Shown piece after piece: positions 9,108-18,649 of a DNA stretch of 64,000 nucleotides. Under the pieces are notes generated by a model. That model was not told where the DNA came from. It did no database searches and worked only from the letters and a program-made list of their open reading frames with translations. Source of the stretch: Chitinophagaceae bacterium. GTDB taxonomy: Bacteria > Bacteroidota > Bacteroidia > Chitinophagales > Chitinophagaceae. How positions within the stretch are numbered: position 1 is the first letter of the stretch; the number at the start of each line of letters is the position of its first letter. The position numbers and the translations under genes are program-made. The stretch is taken from NCBI GenBank assembly GCA_016702745.1, contig JADJDJ010000002.1, positions 62,001-126,000 of the forward strand, in the 5' to 3' direction.

Positions 9108-9812
9108 CTACCACTTCGCCCCAAATACCTTTCGCAGTAAATCCGTGGTACGGGCCGCAATATTCTGCCGGATATTTTTTTCTTCTTTACCCACCAGGTC
9201 AAAGAGAGCCTGTACGGCTTTATCGGTAACATGCCCGGGCAGATCGGGATTGAGTTTCTTAAATGTCGTTGGGAAATTATTATAGGTGGTCACCACATCT
9301 CCGTAAAATTTAGTGGCATCCAGTTTGTCGAGCGATGATTTGATCACCGGTAAAAATGCCGCAATTAATTTGTCGGTTGTCTTCACCCTGAAAAAATGAG
9401 TGGCACTGGTATCACCATTCTTTACCAGTCCGATCGCATCCGCAATACTCATGTTCTTAATCGCATCCACAAAAATGGGTTTGGCATAACCAGCTGCGTC
9501 TTCAGCCGCACGATTAATTTGCAGTATCGCCTTATCCACCATCTTGCCCATTCCTACATCCCGGAGTGTTTTCTCAATTTTTTTAGCATCAGGTGGCATC
9601 AGGATTTTATAAAAAGCATCCTGAAAAAAGCCATCCTGCTTATTGAGTTGTAAAACTGCTTTAACCAGTCCCTGACCCAGGGCTTCCTTAATCCCCTGAC
9701 CGGCTTCGGCTTCGGTTACCCCCTGGCCGGTGGCACCGGGGAGTTGGGAAAGCACATCACAACCGGTAAGAATCATACTAAAAAAAGACAGCCCCAATAT
9801 TAGTTTTCTCAT
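9108..9812 (-). CDS. DUF4197 lipoprotein
   Basis: A 234-aa protein matching the DUF4197 family: the order 'GIKEALGQGLVKAV', 'MPPDAKKIEKTLRDVGMG', 'INRAAEDAAGYAKPIF' and 'IADAIGLVKNGDTSATHFF' is typical. The start chosen is the Met of 'MRKLILGLSFF', which gives a clean lipoprotein signal with lipobox LTGC; a longer upstream frame lacks a signal. The fold is all helical and its function is unknown. It is a single gene between the two-component pair and the small plus-strand genes, with which it converges. Confidence 0.88.
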   Translation of the reverse strand: MRKLILGLSFFSMILTGCDVLSQLPGATGQGVTEAEAGQGIKEALGQGLVKAVLQLNKQDGFFQDAFYKILMPPDAKKIEKTLRDVGMGKMVDKAILQINRAAEDAAGYAKPIFVDAIKNMSIADAIGLVKNGDTSATHFFRVKTTDKLIAAFLPVIKSSLDKLDATKFYGDVVTTYNNFPTTFKKLNPDLPGHVTDKAVQALFDLVGKEEKNIRQNIAARTTDLLRKVFGAKW

Positions 9813-9953
9813 GAATATTTTTTTTCGATCAATAAGGTATTGAATGCAACTTACTCTAAATCCTGCTAAAGATGCTGTTTTTGCTGCCGGAGTTGCAATG
9901 CCGGGAGTATTTTTCAAGGCATCGATGTGAAAATCCCGGTACCGGAGAAGGGG

Positions 9954-10706
9954 CTACTGCTTTTTCAGGCCCAAACGTTCCATCAGAACATCCTTTTTAG
10001 ATTTAGAAACATGTAATTTTTCCCCTGTATCCAGGACCACATATCCGCCGTCCGTTTTGAGTAAATGAGTAACATGATGAAGATTGACCAGGATACTATG
10101 GTGTATCCGGTGAAAGCTATGGCCGGACAAAATTTCCTCAATATCGCTGAGTGTCTTTGAAATTACCAGTTTTCGTTTGTCCGTGAGAAATACATGGGTA
10201 TAAGAACCCTCGGCCTTTGCATAAATAATCCTGTCTGCTTCAATAAATTCAAAGCCATCTCTTCCGGGGAATGCGATCCGCTGGCTGTTTTCTGGCTTTC
10301 GGATATTCTGAAGCAGGTTATTGATCTGGTCTTTTCCCGTTTTGAGGCGGATCTTTTCCTCCGCTTTAATTACGGCTTCCTGTAATTCCCTGTTGTCAAC
10401 CGGTTTCAGTAAATAATCCACCGCACTCAGCCGGAATGCCCGGGCGGCAAAGCTATCATGTGCCGTGGTAAAAATGGTTACGAAATTGATTTCATCCAAC
10501 AACTCCAGCATTTCAAATCCGTTCATCCAGGGCATTTGTACATCCAGGAAGACCAGGTCGGGTTTGGTCCGTTTAATATCCAATAAACCCTGTTTTGGCG
10601 AAGTAGCCGTTGCGATAATTTCAACTGTGGGGCAGTATTTTCCAATATCAAACGCAAGGGTTTCAATACAATTCATTTCATCATCTATGATCATGGCCCT
10701 CATCAT
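9954..10706 (-). CDS. LytTR-family response regulator
   Basis: Response regulator of 250 aa, paralogous along its length to the LytTR regulator at 3.7-4.5 kb. Receiver: 'MIIDDEMNC', Asp in 'LVFLDVQMPWMNGF', 'FTTAHDSFAARAFRLSAVD', 'LLKPVD'. LytTR domain: 'FHRIHHSILVNLHHVTHL' and the terminal 'VSKSKKDVLMERL'. Two adjacent Met codons make the start uncertain by one residue. The gene lies 104 bp downstream of a propeller-type LytS kinase whose frame is broken; the two form a cognate pair. Its target is not visible; DUF4197 follows on the same strand. Confidence 0.92.
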   Translation of the reverse strand: MMRAMIIDDEMNCIETLAFDIGKYCPTVEIIATATSPKQGLLDIKRTKPDLVFLDVQMPWMNGFEMLELLDEINFVTIFTTAHDSFAARAFRLSAVDYLLKPVDNRELQEAVIKAEEKIRLKTGKDQINNLLQNIRKPENSQRIAFPGRDGFEFIEADRIIYAKAEGSYTHVFLTDKRKLVISKTLSDIEEILSGHSFHRIHHSILVNLHHVTHLLKTDGGYVVLDTGEKLHVSKSKKDVLMERLGLKKQ

Positions 10707-10810
10707 GCTTCTACAATTTACAAAATATAACTGCAGCCGCTGACGGCATTTTTTAAATACCGGTTTTCTGTTTGTCTTTTACTGATCCGGCTTTCTGCAT
10801 CAATCCGGAC

Positions 10811-13800
10811 TTACCGGATGGAAAAACTCAGGATCACGGTGGTACCGGCCGGGCTGCCATCCGGACCCGTTTTATCAATGATTTCAATGGCATCCTCCCG
10901 GTCATTCAATAATTTATCCAGCTCAAGGCGGGATTGCGTAAGGCCGATTCCTTTCGACTGATGTGTGGATTCAAATTGTGCTTTATAATTTTCAGATAAA
11001 CCACGGCCAATCCCATCATCATCCACCACACATTCAACCGTTGTTCCTTTGCTTTTTACGGATATTAAAACACGACCACCTGTTTCTTTTGGTACCAGTC
11101 CATGCCAGATTGAGTTTTCTATAAATGGCTGAATCACCAGTGCAGGCACTTTGATGTCTTTCAGGTCAAGGTCCTGATCTACTTCAAAAACAAAATCCAC
11201 CTTATCCCCAAAACGCATTTTTTCCAGTTCCGTGTACAGCCTGCATGTTTCCAATTCCTCATAAAGGCTCACTTCCCGTTTATCAGAATGCTGAAACAGG
11301 GTACGGATCAGTTTTGAAAAAGTAGTGAGATAGATGGCTGCGGTTGTATTTTCATTCTTATTGATCAGGGACTTAATGGAATTCAAACTATTGAAAATAA
11401 AATGCGGGTTCATCTGTGCCCTTAAGGCTTTGATTCCAGCTCCAGTAGTTCTTTTTCATGACCAGACCGTTCCTTTTCTTTTTTCCGTACAAAATTGATC
11501 CTTCGCCTGACTCCGAAAATCAACAATCCGATTCCAGCAAGAGCGCAAATGATGCGGAATAAAATGGTCTGCCACCAGGCTGCCGAGATTGTAATAGTAT
11601 ACTCACTGCTTTTAGTACTCCAGTCTCCGCCCTGCACCTGCGATCGAAGATGAAAAATATACTTGCCGGGGGGAAGCTTTGAGTAAATAATCTTCCGGTT
11701 AAAGTAATTGGTATAGTGCCATTCATTTTCAAGCGGTGTAAGTTTATAGGAATACTCGATTCTTTCAGGAAACAAGAATTCTGCGGCAGAAAAGGATAAG
11801 TTGAGTGTGTTTTGATAATAAGGCAATTTTATTGCGCCTTCGTTTTCAAGACCTGTTCTGATGTATACCTGGGTCGTATCCGACTTCACACTGCTCAGGT
11901 AGGGGTTGATGGTGGACACAAAATTGTCAAGGTTCGAAAGCCTGAAATACTCAAACCGGTCCTGCTGGCCAACGAACATATACCCATTACAATATAAAAA
12001 GGAAACATTATCAGGACTGGACAATCCGTTCGAACGGTCCAAAAGAAAAGACTGTTGCTTCTTTGCATCATAAATCACCACCCCATTTTGTGAACGAAAC
12101 AGCATATAATGGTCTGATCCGCCCACCATCGCGGTAAAATCCGTCCGGAACAGGCCCTTCGTTCCAAATAATATGGAGTCAACGCAGCGCAATGACCCGG
12201 GGTCAATAATACGGATCCCGTATTTGGGTATCATCAGCCAGATGCGCCCGGCTTCATCAAGCGTAGGGGTGCAAACACCCTCAGTACGGGGGAGATTTCC
12301 AAATAAAGCCTCACTGGAAAGGATTCTGCTTTCTTTACTCCCGAGACTGTACTGGACAAGTCCTCCCCCCCGTGTAAGGTATAACAGGTTTCTGCTTCGA
12401 TCATACCAGGCAGATGCGTCTTTTATCTTCAGCAGCTCCTTTTTCAGTTCCGGAATCCGGATCGTATCCACACGAAGCGTTCGATGATCAAGGTGATAGA
12501 TCAACCCACCCGATTCCCGGAACAGCATATTGCCATCACCTGTTACGGTCAGGTCATTGAAACGGTTTTCTGTTCCGAGCCAGGCAAGACTGGAAAACCT
12601 TTTTTCAACCGGTTCAAACTTAGTTTCTCCCTTCAGCAGAACATGCGTTTTCCATCCCAGTGCCCAAAAACGACCGCTTCCATCTTTTGCCAGCCTGAGG
12701 TCTATCGAGGTTCCATAATTATAAAAATTATTGATAAGAGAAGTAGGAATTATTTTTTGCTGTACAAAATCCCGGTCAAATACATGAATCCCGGTTGAAC
12801 CATGAAAAGATCCGTAATACAGTTGGTTGCTGCTGTCATAAAACATTCCCCTGAGCTTGGGTGCAACTAAAGAAAATTGGGTATGGCCTGGGATGGTTAT
12901 AGATTTGAAGCGCCTGTTTTCGGGAACAGATACATACAAAAGTCCTTTCTGTAGCATCCATATATTCCCTTTGCCATCAAAAGACAGGTATCTTGTTTGC
13001 TCATGCAGATAGTCATTACCGCTGATGTTAAAATAGGTGGCCTTATTTAAACGGGTATCGTATACGGCAGTTTTACCACTGTGAATACCAATGAGAAATT
13101 TGTCAGTTGATAAACGAAGGAACCCTGCAATGACGTAACCATAATACAAATCCTTTGCTTTATAAATGGCATCCCTGCCAAATACCATATCGGCCTTTCC
13201 GTTTTTTATATTATACTTCCCAAAGCCCCCTAGCCATGAACTGAACCAGATCAGACTATCCCCTTCGGTTTCCAAACGAAGTACTTCTATGTATTGTTTA
13301 TCTGTACTTAAAACCTGATTGTATTTATGTGTTGTTTCCGAAGCAATCATAAAATTCTGGGTGAACTTCTTCTCCTTTTTGTCAAAAAGATAGATGCCAT
13401 GATAGGTCCCCACCCATAGTTTATTGGGATCGGTAGCGTGGCTGGTAAAACTGCAGACGGTATTAAAGGTCCGGTCTGTCCAACTATCGGTCTTAGAGGA
13501 ATTCAGATTATAATGCTCCAGTTTTTGACTGGTTGGGTCGTAGATAAATAATCCGCGGAGGCCTCCACCTGCATAAAGCAGGCCTTTTTCATCCAGGTAC
13601 ATAGCTGCGATGCCGAAGTCCCTGGTAATATGGTCATCCTTGTAAGTGTAGGTTATATTGGTAATTTTTTTTGCCTTTCTGTCAAAATACAATAAGCAGG
13701 TACTCGTACCAATATAAAAATTATGATCCCTGTCTTCAACCATGGCCCAGATTCTGCTTAATTCATATTGGGTGGTGAGCTGCAGGGGAGAGTGATACAC

Positions 13801-14012
13801 AATATCGGACCCATCAAAGGAAGTGAGCCCCTGCGAAGTGGAGAACCACATCTGTCCGTCCTTTGAAAAAAGAAATACTGTGAAGTGATCGCGGGCATAA
13901 AGGGGTGGGTCACCTGCTTGAAAACAGGGATACTACCCGGTTGTGCACGCACCCATTGCATGGAAGCAGGCAACAGGATCAATAACCATAAAATGTACCG
14001 TAGGCGAAGCAT
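10811..14012 (-). CDS. propeller/Y_Y_Y LytS-type histidine kinase, frame broken twice
   Basis: One kinase of ~1067 aa once two one-base losses are restored. The first frame gives a signal peptide (ending WVRAQ) and 'FKQVTHP'. A missing C in the C run at 13902-13905 (minus-strand sense) moves to the main frame, where the expected 'YARDHFTVFLFSKDGQMW' appears. The second break, at ~11428, lacks one G, and repair gives 'LELESKALRAQMNPHFIFN', joining the sensor to the His_kinase core. Between them lie propeller repeats (~40-640), a Y_Y_Y domain ('EYSYKLTPLENEWHYTNYF') and a transmembrane helix. The ATPase boxes 'FIENSIWHGLVPKE' and 'DDDGIGRG' are intact. It is the partner of the following LytTR regulator. 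Confidence 0.85.
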
Positions 14013-14240
14013 TTTTTAAAAGATACCTTATGAAGAGTTGGTCAAATCACTGACTTTTATAAACCAGCACAATTCAGAGACATTACCTGCTGCTAAGGTT
14101 CAATTTTTTCAGCACTCCCGTATATAAATTACAAAGTCAAACCCGCTAACCACAAAAAGCCAGGCTGCTACTTTACAATTCAGCCTCATTTTTATAAGCG
14201 CCTGATTCCGAAAAGATCCTATTTCATTAATAGTTTCTAT

Positions 14241-14759
14241 ATGAAAATTCTGCACTGTACACTTGGATTCGTTATCCTTTTCGTTTTTTCAACGGCCTGC
14301 AAAAAAGGCAATAATAAGAGCACATTCCAAAACTACATGAGGTTCTCCCTGAATGGAGTTAGCGTGAATTGCGATAATAAATTCTATGCTTCGCCCAAAT
14401 TAACTGTAGGACAAGATGCTAATATCACATTCTATGCCCGTTGGGGTGATAATGAACTGGATTTCCAGTTATTTACATTCAATACAGATATCACAACCGG
14501 TCAGTATGTATTTGGTCCGAACAAAGCCTATGCGGCAGAAATCTGGCCCCAGGGTACCGCTTTATTGCCAGGCACTCATCCCAGCTATTTAGCCGGAAGT
14601 ACAGTTCAATCAGCTTCCATTGAAGGGTCCGGCCAAATTACCATCAGCGAAATCAATGCCGAGCATATCAGGGGTAGTTTTGATTTTGTGACGGGAGTAA
14701 ATGGCCTGACCAGTCTTTCGATGACGGTTACTAACGGACAGTTTGATATCAAAAGGTAA
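14241..14759 (+). CDS. small exported lipoprotein, paralogue of the next gene
   Basis: A 172-aa lipoprotein: the signal ends in lipobox STAC, with Cys at residue 20. The mature part is beta-rich ('MRFSLNGVSVNCDNKFYA', 'GDNELDFQLFTF', 'GSGQITISEINAEHIRGSF', 'VTNGQFDIKR'). This order, ending in an 'IRGSFDF..' strand and a final '.NGxF.I' strand, is common in Bacteroidota surface lipoproteins of unknown role (DUF6252-like; tentative). It shares 'SGQITI..I..(E/K)H(I/V).G(S/T)F(D/E)F' with its downstream neighbour, so the two arose by tandem duplication. Confidence 0.75.
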   Translation: MKILHCTLGFVILFVFSTACKKGNNKSTFQNYMRFSLNGVSVNCDNKFYASPKLTVGQDANITFYARWGDNELDFQLFTFNTDITTGQYVFGPNKAYAAEIWPQGTALLPGTHPSYLAGSTVQSASIEGSGQITISEINAEHIRGSFDFVTGVNGLTSLSMTVTNGQFDIKR

Positions 14760-14887
14760 AATTGCCTTATCGCTGGTTTTTTAACTCATCCATATATGTC
14801 AACTACAAAGCCGGAAAACGATCCTGCAAAAGAGAGCTCCGGGCTATTAAGCAAATTCATGTAACTTAAAATGATAAACCTTTAGTT

Positions 14888-15381
14888 ATGAAAGTTCTTT
14901 TCAACCTGACAGCTGGCTGCCTTCTTTTTTCTGTGTTTGCCTGTTCAAAAGACAAGGGCCAGGCCAATTTTTAAAAATGAATGTCAATGGTAATCCGGTG
15001 GAATGCAATACCGGTTTCCGTGCCACGAATGGGGCAGCCGGTAACAAGACCATATTTTTCGAAGGAAAAAATACTCAGTACTCATTTAACTTCTTTTTAG
15101 ACGGACAGGGAAATGATATTACAAGCGGCAGTTATGATTTTGTTACCGGCATCCCCCGAAGTGCAACCATGTATGAAGGAAATGATGGTTATGGTGCCGG
15201 ATATTATAGTTGTCTGGTCCCAGTCCCTCCTTGTCTCCTGCAGGGTAGCGGAAGAATAACCATTCAGGGAATTGACAAAAAACATGTTCAGGGAACCTTT
15301 GAGTTTATTACCGCAATCAGTTCTGGAACCGGTCAGTTCAAAACGGTTAGCAATGGGTCATTCTATATCAATCGTGATTAA
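14888..15381 (+). CDS. small exported lipoprotein, frame broken once
   Basis: A lipoprotein of ~164 aa after repair. The true start is the ATG of 'MKVLFNLTAGC'; its signal has lipobox VFAC. The signal frame stops at 'GQANF', but adding one T to the five-T run at 14968-14972 gives 'ANFLKMNVNGNPVECNTGF', which aligns with 'YMRFSLNGVSVNCDNKF' of the upstream paralogue and continues to 'NGSFYINRD'. The remaining open frame begins at an internal Met and would lack a signal, so it is not a gene by itself. Function unknown. Confidence 0.75.
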
Positions 15382-15470
15382 TGTACACCGGTTGAATAAT
15401 TCTGTCCGAATCCCCGGACATCTGGAAAGTTCCTTTCCGCCGATTTACCATCATATCTAAATAGTAATAC

Positions 15471-15890
15471 ATGAAAAAACAAATGCTCCTACTGGTATTA
15501 CTTGCCACATTAAAAACCGGACATGCCCAGAATCGGACAAAAGAAGATTACCTCCATAAGTCCGCTAATCAAAAAAAAGTGGCCTGGCTGCTGAGTGGGA
15601 CCGGCGCCACCCTGGTCCTCGTGAGTCTGATAACTTATCCCAGTGGCTATACTTTTCTGGGTTTTAACAGTGCGGATGAACAAAGACAGGCGAATACCTC
15701 CATTGTATTGTTTATTGCCGGTGGCACCAGTATGCTGGCGAGTATCCCCTTTTTCATCCTATCCGGCAGTAATAAAAGAAAAGCCAGCACGGTTTCCTTC
15801 CGGATCGACCGTATCCAGGCGCCAGGGGCCGGTTCCGGGGCCGGATGGTCTGTTTACAGCCCCGGTCTCGCCCTTCGAATTGGCTTATAA
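15471..15890 (+). CDS. small inner-membrane/exported hypothetical protein
   Basis: A 139-aa protein with a signal-like N-terminus ending GHAQ (~19) and two membrane spans (~38-58 and ~77-96) around a short loop ('NSADEQRQANTSIV'). The C-terminus is small and Gly/Ala/Arg-rich ('QAPGAGSGAGWSVYSPGLAL'). Similar short proteins with 'K.A.LL.G.GAT' helices are frequent in Bacteroidota and have no assigned role. A strong Rho-independent terminator follows 60 bp downstream. Confidence 0.7.
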   Translation: MKKQMLLLVLLATLKTGHAQNRTKEDYLHKSANQKKVAWLLSGTGATLVLVSLITYPSGYTFLGFNSADEQRQANTSIVLFIAGGTSMLASIPFFILSGSNKRKASTVSFRIDRIQAPGAGSGAGWSVYSPGLALRIGL

Positions 15891-15952
15891 ACCCCGAACC
15901 CCTGAATTTTGCCGATACAAAAACTCCATTTGTGGCTTAAAAACCCCGAAAC

Positions 15953-15988
15953 AAAGCCCCTTTTTTTGCTTAAAGCGGGGGCTTTTTT
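15953..15988 (+). terminator. Rho-independent terminator
   Basis: Inverted repeat AAAGCCCC ... GGGGCTTT followed by a T run, with a 17-base loop. It ends the transcript of the small membrane protein upstream and insulates the barrel gene downstream. Confidence 0.75.
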
Positions 15989-16078
15989 CTTTGTTCATGA
16001 CGCGGCTTCCGCTAATTTTGCACTGGTTTTGAAAAAGTTGTTATCTTAACCCAAATTTTCCGGACAGCCGGCAAATCG

Positions 16079-16142
16079 GACTAAAAAGTCTAACGCTAAT
16101 TCCCGAAAGGGCGCCACTGCCGAAAAGCGAAAGGAGTAGGCA
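16079..16142 (+). promoter_or_regulatory. possible structured 5' leader of the barrel gene
   Basis: Three consecutive stem-loops can be drawn directly upstream of the barrel ORF: GACT-AAAA-AGTC (16079-16090), CCC-GAAA-GGG with a GNRA-type loop (16102-16111), and TGCC...GGCA (16118-16142). The last encloses a purine-rich AAAGGAG, so it could hide a ribosome-binding site. No known riboswitch class fits. Covariation data would be needed; confidence is low. Confidence 0.3.
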
Positions 16143-16158
16143 AACCAAAATAACTGAT

Positions 16159-16845
16159 ATGAAAAAAGTATTGATTCTTTTCATTGCTGCCCTGAGTTTA
16201 TTTCAAATGAAAGGCATTGCCCAAAAAGCCCAGGTAGGTATTTCCGGCGGCGTTTCTGTAGCCAATGTATATGGTGAACTGGGTGGTCTCGATAACCGTG
16301 GTGATGCCCGCGCCGGTTTCACTACCGGATTAGTGGTTAACACACCCATCACGAAGAAAGGGCTTTACTTCCAGCCCGGTATCCATTATGTACAAAAAGG
16401 AAAATACACTGTAAAAAATGAAGCCGTTCGCGAAGCTGACGCCCTGCGTTATGCCGACCTGCTGCTGAATGTGGTAAAATACTGGGGTGCAGAATCAAAA
16501 ACCCGCTTCTATATGGGACTTGGCCCTCAGATCGGTTTCAACCTGCCTTCTAAAAAAGTAAAAAAAGAAGATGGCAACCGCACTGAACTCCGTAGCATCA
16601 ACTTTGGTAATGTTGCTGCATCCGATTACCGCGGTATCGATTATGGCGTTAATGGATTATTCGGTGTTCATTTCAAAAAAGGTGTTTCTCTTTCAGTGAA
16701 CTATACTTTCGGTCTCCGTAACCTGATTCCGGAAGAACTGCAGGCTGGTGAAGATCGTCTTCGTAATGGTGCCCTGGGTTTCCGTCTCACTTATTTCCTG
16801 CCTAATACTCCAAAGGAGAAGAAGGAAAAGAAGAAAAAAGATTAA
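16159..16845 (+). CDS. PorT-like outer-membrane beta-barrel protein
   Basis: A 228-aa protein with a signal peptide (ending GIAQ) and the small-barrel pattern of PF13568 (OMP_b-brl_2): 'VGISGGVSVANVYG', 'AGFTTGLVVNTPI', 'GLYFQPGIHYVQKGKY', 'RFYMGLGPQIGFNL', 'GVNGLFGVHFKKGVSLSVNY' and a terminal aromatic strand 'NGALGFRLTYFLP'. A short Lys-rich tail follows the last strand, unusual for a barrel that would normally end in an aromatic residue. It stands alone between two terminators. The specific role (adhesion, secretion or transport) is not visible. Confidence 0.85.
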   Translation: MKKVLILFIAALSLFQMKGIAQKAQVGISGGVSVANVYGELGGLDNRGDARAGFTTGLVVNTPITKKGLYFQPGIHYVQKGKYTVKNEAVREADALRYADLLLNVVKYWGAESKTRFYMGLGPQIGFNLPSKKVKKEDGNRTELRSINFGNVAASDYRGIDYGVNGLFGVHFKKGVSLSVNYTFGLRNLIPEELQAGEDRLRNGALGFRLTYFLPNTPKEKKEKKKKD

Positions 16846-16867
16846 GCTCCGGCTAACAAAATACCTG

Positions 16868-16899
16868 AACCCTGTCATCGCAAGGTGACAGGGTTTTTC
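16868..16899 (+). terminator. Rho-independent terminator
   Basis: A perfect 10-bp stem, AACCCTGTCA with TGACAGGGTT, an 8-base loop and then TTTCTTT. It closes the barrel gene and lies immediately before the lysS promoter. Confidence 0.85.
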
Positions 16900-16900
16900 T

Positions 16901-16931
16901 TTGCAGGCTCCCCCCCTAACCAGTACCTTTG
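16901..16931 (+). promoter_or_regulatory. Bacteroidota-type promoter of lysS
   Basis: TTG at 16901-16903, a 20-bp spacer and TACCTTTG at 16924-16931. This matches the housekeeping pattern TTG-N19/20-TAnnTTTG known for the phylum. The same TACCTTTGCCGC string with the same spacing occurs before typA. It lies ~25 bp before the lysS ATG. Confidence 0.7.
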
Positions 16932-16955
16932 CCGCTTCAAAGAATTAATCATTTC

Positions 16956-18506
16956 ATGAGCACAATACATTTATCCGAACAGGAAACACTTCGCAGGGAA
17001 AAACTGGCCGAACTCATTATGATGGGAGTCGAGCCATATCCGGCTGCCTTATATCCCGTAAACACCCATTCCAATACCATCCGGGAGCAATTCAATGCCG
17101 AAAACAAAGACCAGTTTGCCGATGTGTGCCTGGCCGGCCGGATCATGAGTGTAAGAGATATGGGCAAGGCCAATTTTGCCGTGATCCAGGATGCCCATGG
17201 CCGGATACAACTTTATCTCAAAAGAGATGATATCTGCCCCGGTGAAGACAAATCCCTCTATGATATCGTTTGGAAAAAACTGCTGGATATCGGTGATTTT
17301 ATCGGAATCAGAGGCTATGTATTCATTACCAAAACCGGCGAAACTTCGGTTCATGTAAAAGAATTGACCCTGCTGAGCAAATCACTCCGCCCCCTGCCGA
17401 TTGTAAAAGAAGCAGATGGACAAACATTCGATGCGGTTACCGATCCGGAATTCAAATACCGCCAGCGTTATGCTGATCTGATCATCAACCCGGCCGTCAA
17501 AGAAACCTTTACCCGCCGTACCAAAATGATCAACTCCATCCGCGAATTCCTGAATAACCAGGGTGCCCTGGAAGTAGACACCCCTGTTTTGCAAAGCATT
17601 CCCGGTGGGGCTGCCGCAAGACCCTTTATGACCCATCATAATGCACTGGATATTCCACTCTACCTGCGGATCGCCAATGAATTGTACCTGAAAAGACTGA
17701 TTGTGGGCGGGTTCGACTGGGTCTATGAATTCAGCCGCAATTTCAGAAACGAAGGAATGGATCGCACACATAACCCCGAATTCACCATCCTTGAATTTTA
17801 TACGGCTTACAAAGATTATTTCTGGATGATGGAAACCACGGAACAATTGCTCGAAAAAGCAGCCATGGATGTTTGTGGTAGCACCGAAGTTCCTGTAGGT
17901 GATAAAACCATTTCATTCAAAGCACCTTTCAAACGCATCAGCATCTTTGATGCCATTCAGGAACATACCGGTTTTGATGTAAGCCGGATGAATGAAGAAC
18001 AACTCCGCTCGGTTTGCAAACAACTTCATCTCCATGTAGACAATACCATGGGTAAGGGCAAACTGATCGACATGATCTTCGGTGAAAAATGTGAGAAGAC
18101 TTATGTGCAGCCGACTTTCATTATCGACTATCCGGTAGAAATGAGTCCGCTCACCAAAAAGCACCGTGAAAAACAGGGACTGGTTGAAAGATTTGAGCTG
18201 ATGATCAACGGGAAAGAAATTGCCAACGCCTACAGTGAATTAAATGATCCCATTGATCAGCGGGAGCGTTTTGAAGAACAGGTTAAGCTGATGGAAAGAG
18301 GGGATGATGAAGCCATGTTTATTGATAACGATTTTCTTCGCGCCCTTGAATATGGCATGCCACCTACATCAGGTATCGGGATCGGGATCGACCGGCTCTG
18401 TATGCTGCTCACCAACCAGGTATCCATTCAGGATGTATTGCTGTTTCCACAAATGCGTCCGGAACAACCTGCCGGTCCAAAAACAGAAGAAGCAGAGAAA
18501 GAATAA
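16956..18506 (+). CDS. lysS: lysyl-tRNA synthetase, class II
   Basis: Charges tRNA-Lys with lysine in the cytosol. The 516-aa protein has the N-terminal OB-fold anticodon-binding domain (~50-160) and the class II catalytic core. Motif 1 is around 'GALEVDTPVLQSIPGGAAA', motif 2 is 'FSRNFRNEGMDRTHNPEFT' and motif 3 is 'SGIGIGIDRLCMLL'. 'MSPLTKKHR' and 'IANAYSELNDP' are standard LysRS substrate-pocket blocks. The start is the ATG of 'MSTIHLSEQE'. An in-frame TTG nine codons earlier lies inside the -7 promoter element and is rejected. It is a single-gene transcript; a palindromic repeat follows. Confidence 0.97.
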   Translation: MSTIHLSEQETLRREKLAELIMMGVEPYPAALYPVNTHSNTIREQFNAENKDQFADVCLAGRIMSVRDMGKANFAVIQDAHGRIQLYLKRDDICPGEDKSLYDIVWKKLLDIGDFIGIRGYVFITKTGETSVHVKELTLLSKSLRPLPIVKEADGQTFDAVTDPEFKYRQRYADLIINPAVKETFTRRTKMINSIREFLNNQGALEVDTPVLQSIPGGAAARPFMTHHNALDIPLYLRIANELYLKRLIVGGFDWVYEFSRNFRNEGMDRTHNPEFTILEFYTAYKDYFWMMETTEQLLEKAAMDVCGSTEVPVGDKTISFKAPFKRISIFDAIQEHTGFDVSRMNEEQLRSVCKQLHLHVDNTMGKGKLIDMIFGEKCEKTYVQPTFIIDYPVEMSPLTKKHREKQGLVERFELMINGKEIANAYSELNDPIDQRERFEEQVKLMERGDDEAMFIDNDFLRALEYGMPPTSGIGIGIDRLCMLLTNQVSIQDVLLFPQMRPEQPAGPKTEEAEKE

Positions 18507-18525
18507 ATACAAGGATCCTTTTATT

Positions 18526-18567
18526 TGTCATCCTGAGCTTGTCTCCTTCGACAAGCTCAGGATGACA
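18526..18567. repeat. REP-like perfect palindrome
   Basis: Two 18-base arms, TGTCATCCTGAGCTTGTC and its exact complement, separated by TCCTTC. Partial copies of the arm (ACAAGCTCAGGA, GACAAGGACAGGAGACAA) follow to ~18600. It may act as a transcript-end hairpin for lysS, but has no T run. This is a common intergenic palindrome type in environmental bacteria. Confidence 0.8.
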
Positions 18568-18649
18568 ACAAGCTCAGGAGACAAGGACAGGAGACAAACC
18601 AAGGATGACAGATATACAACTCCTTCTTCCCTTTATTAACTGAACGCGT

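Noticed and set aside
16111..16146. Cobalamin-riboswitch-like words GCCACTG and AGTAGGC
   Set aside because: The core B12 box and other conserved helices are absent and the downstream gene is not cobalamin-related.
16929..16955. TTG start nine codons upstream of lysS
   Set aside because: It lies inside the TACCTTTG -7 element; the ATG at 16956 fits the known LysRS N-terminus.
18304..18639. 111-aa frame at the end of lysS
   Set aside because: Shadow frame within lysS extended by the palindromic repeat.
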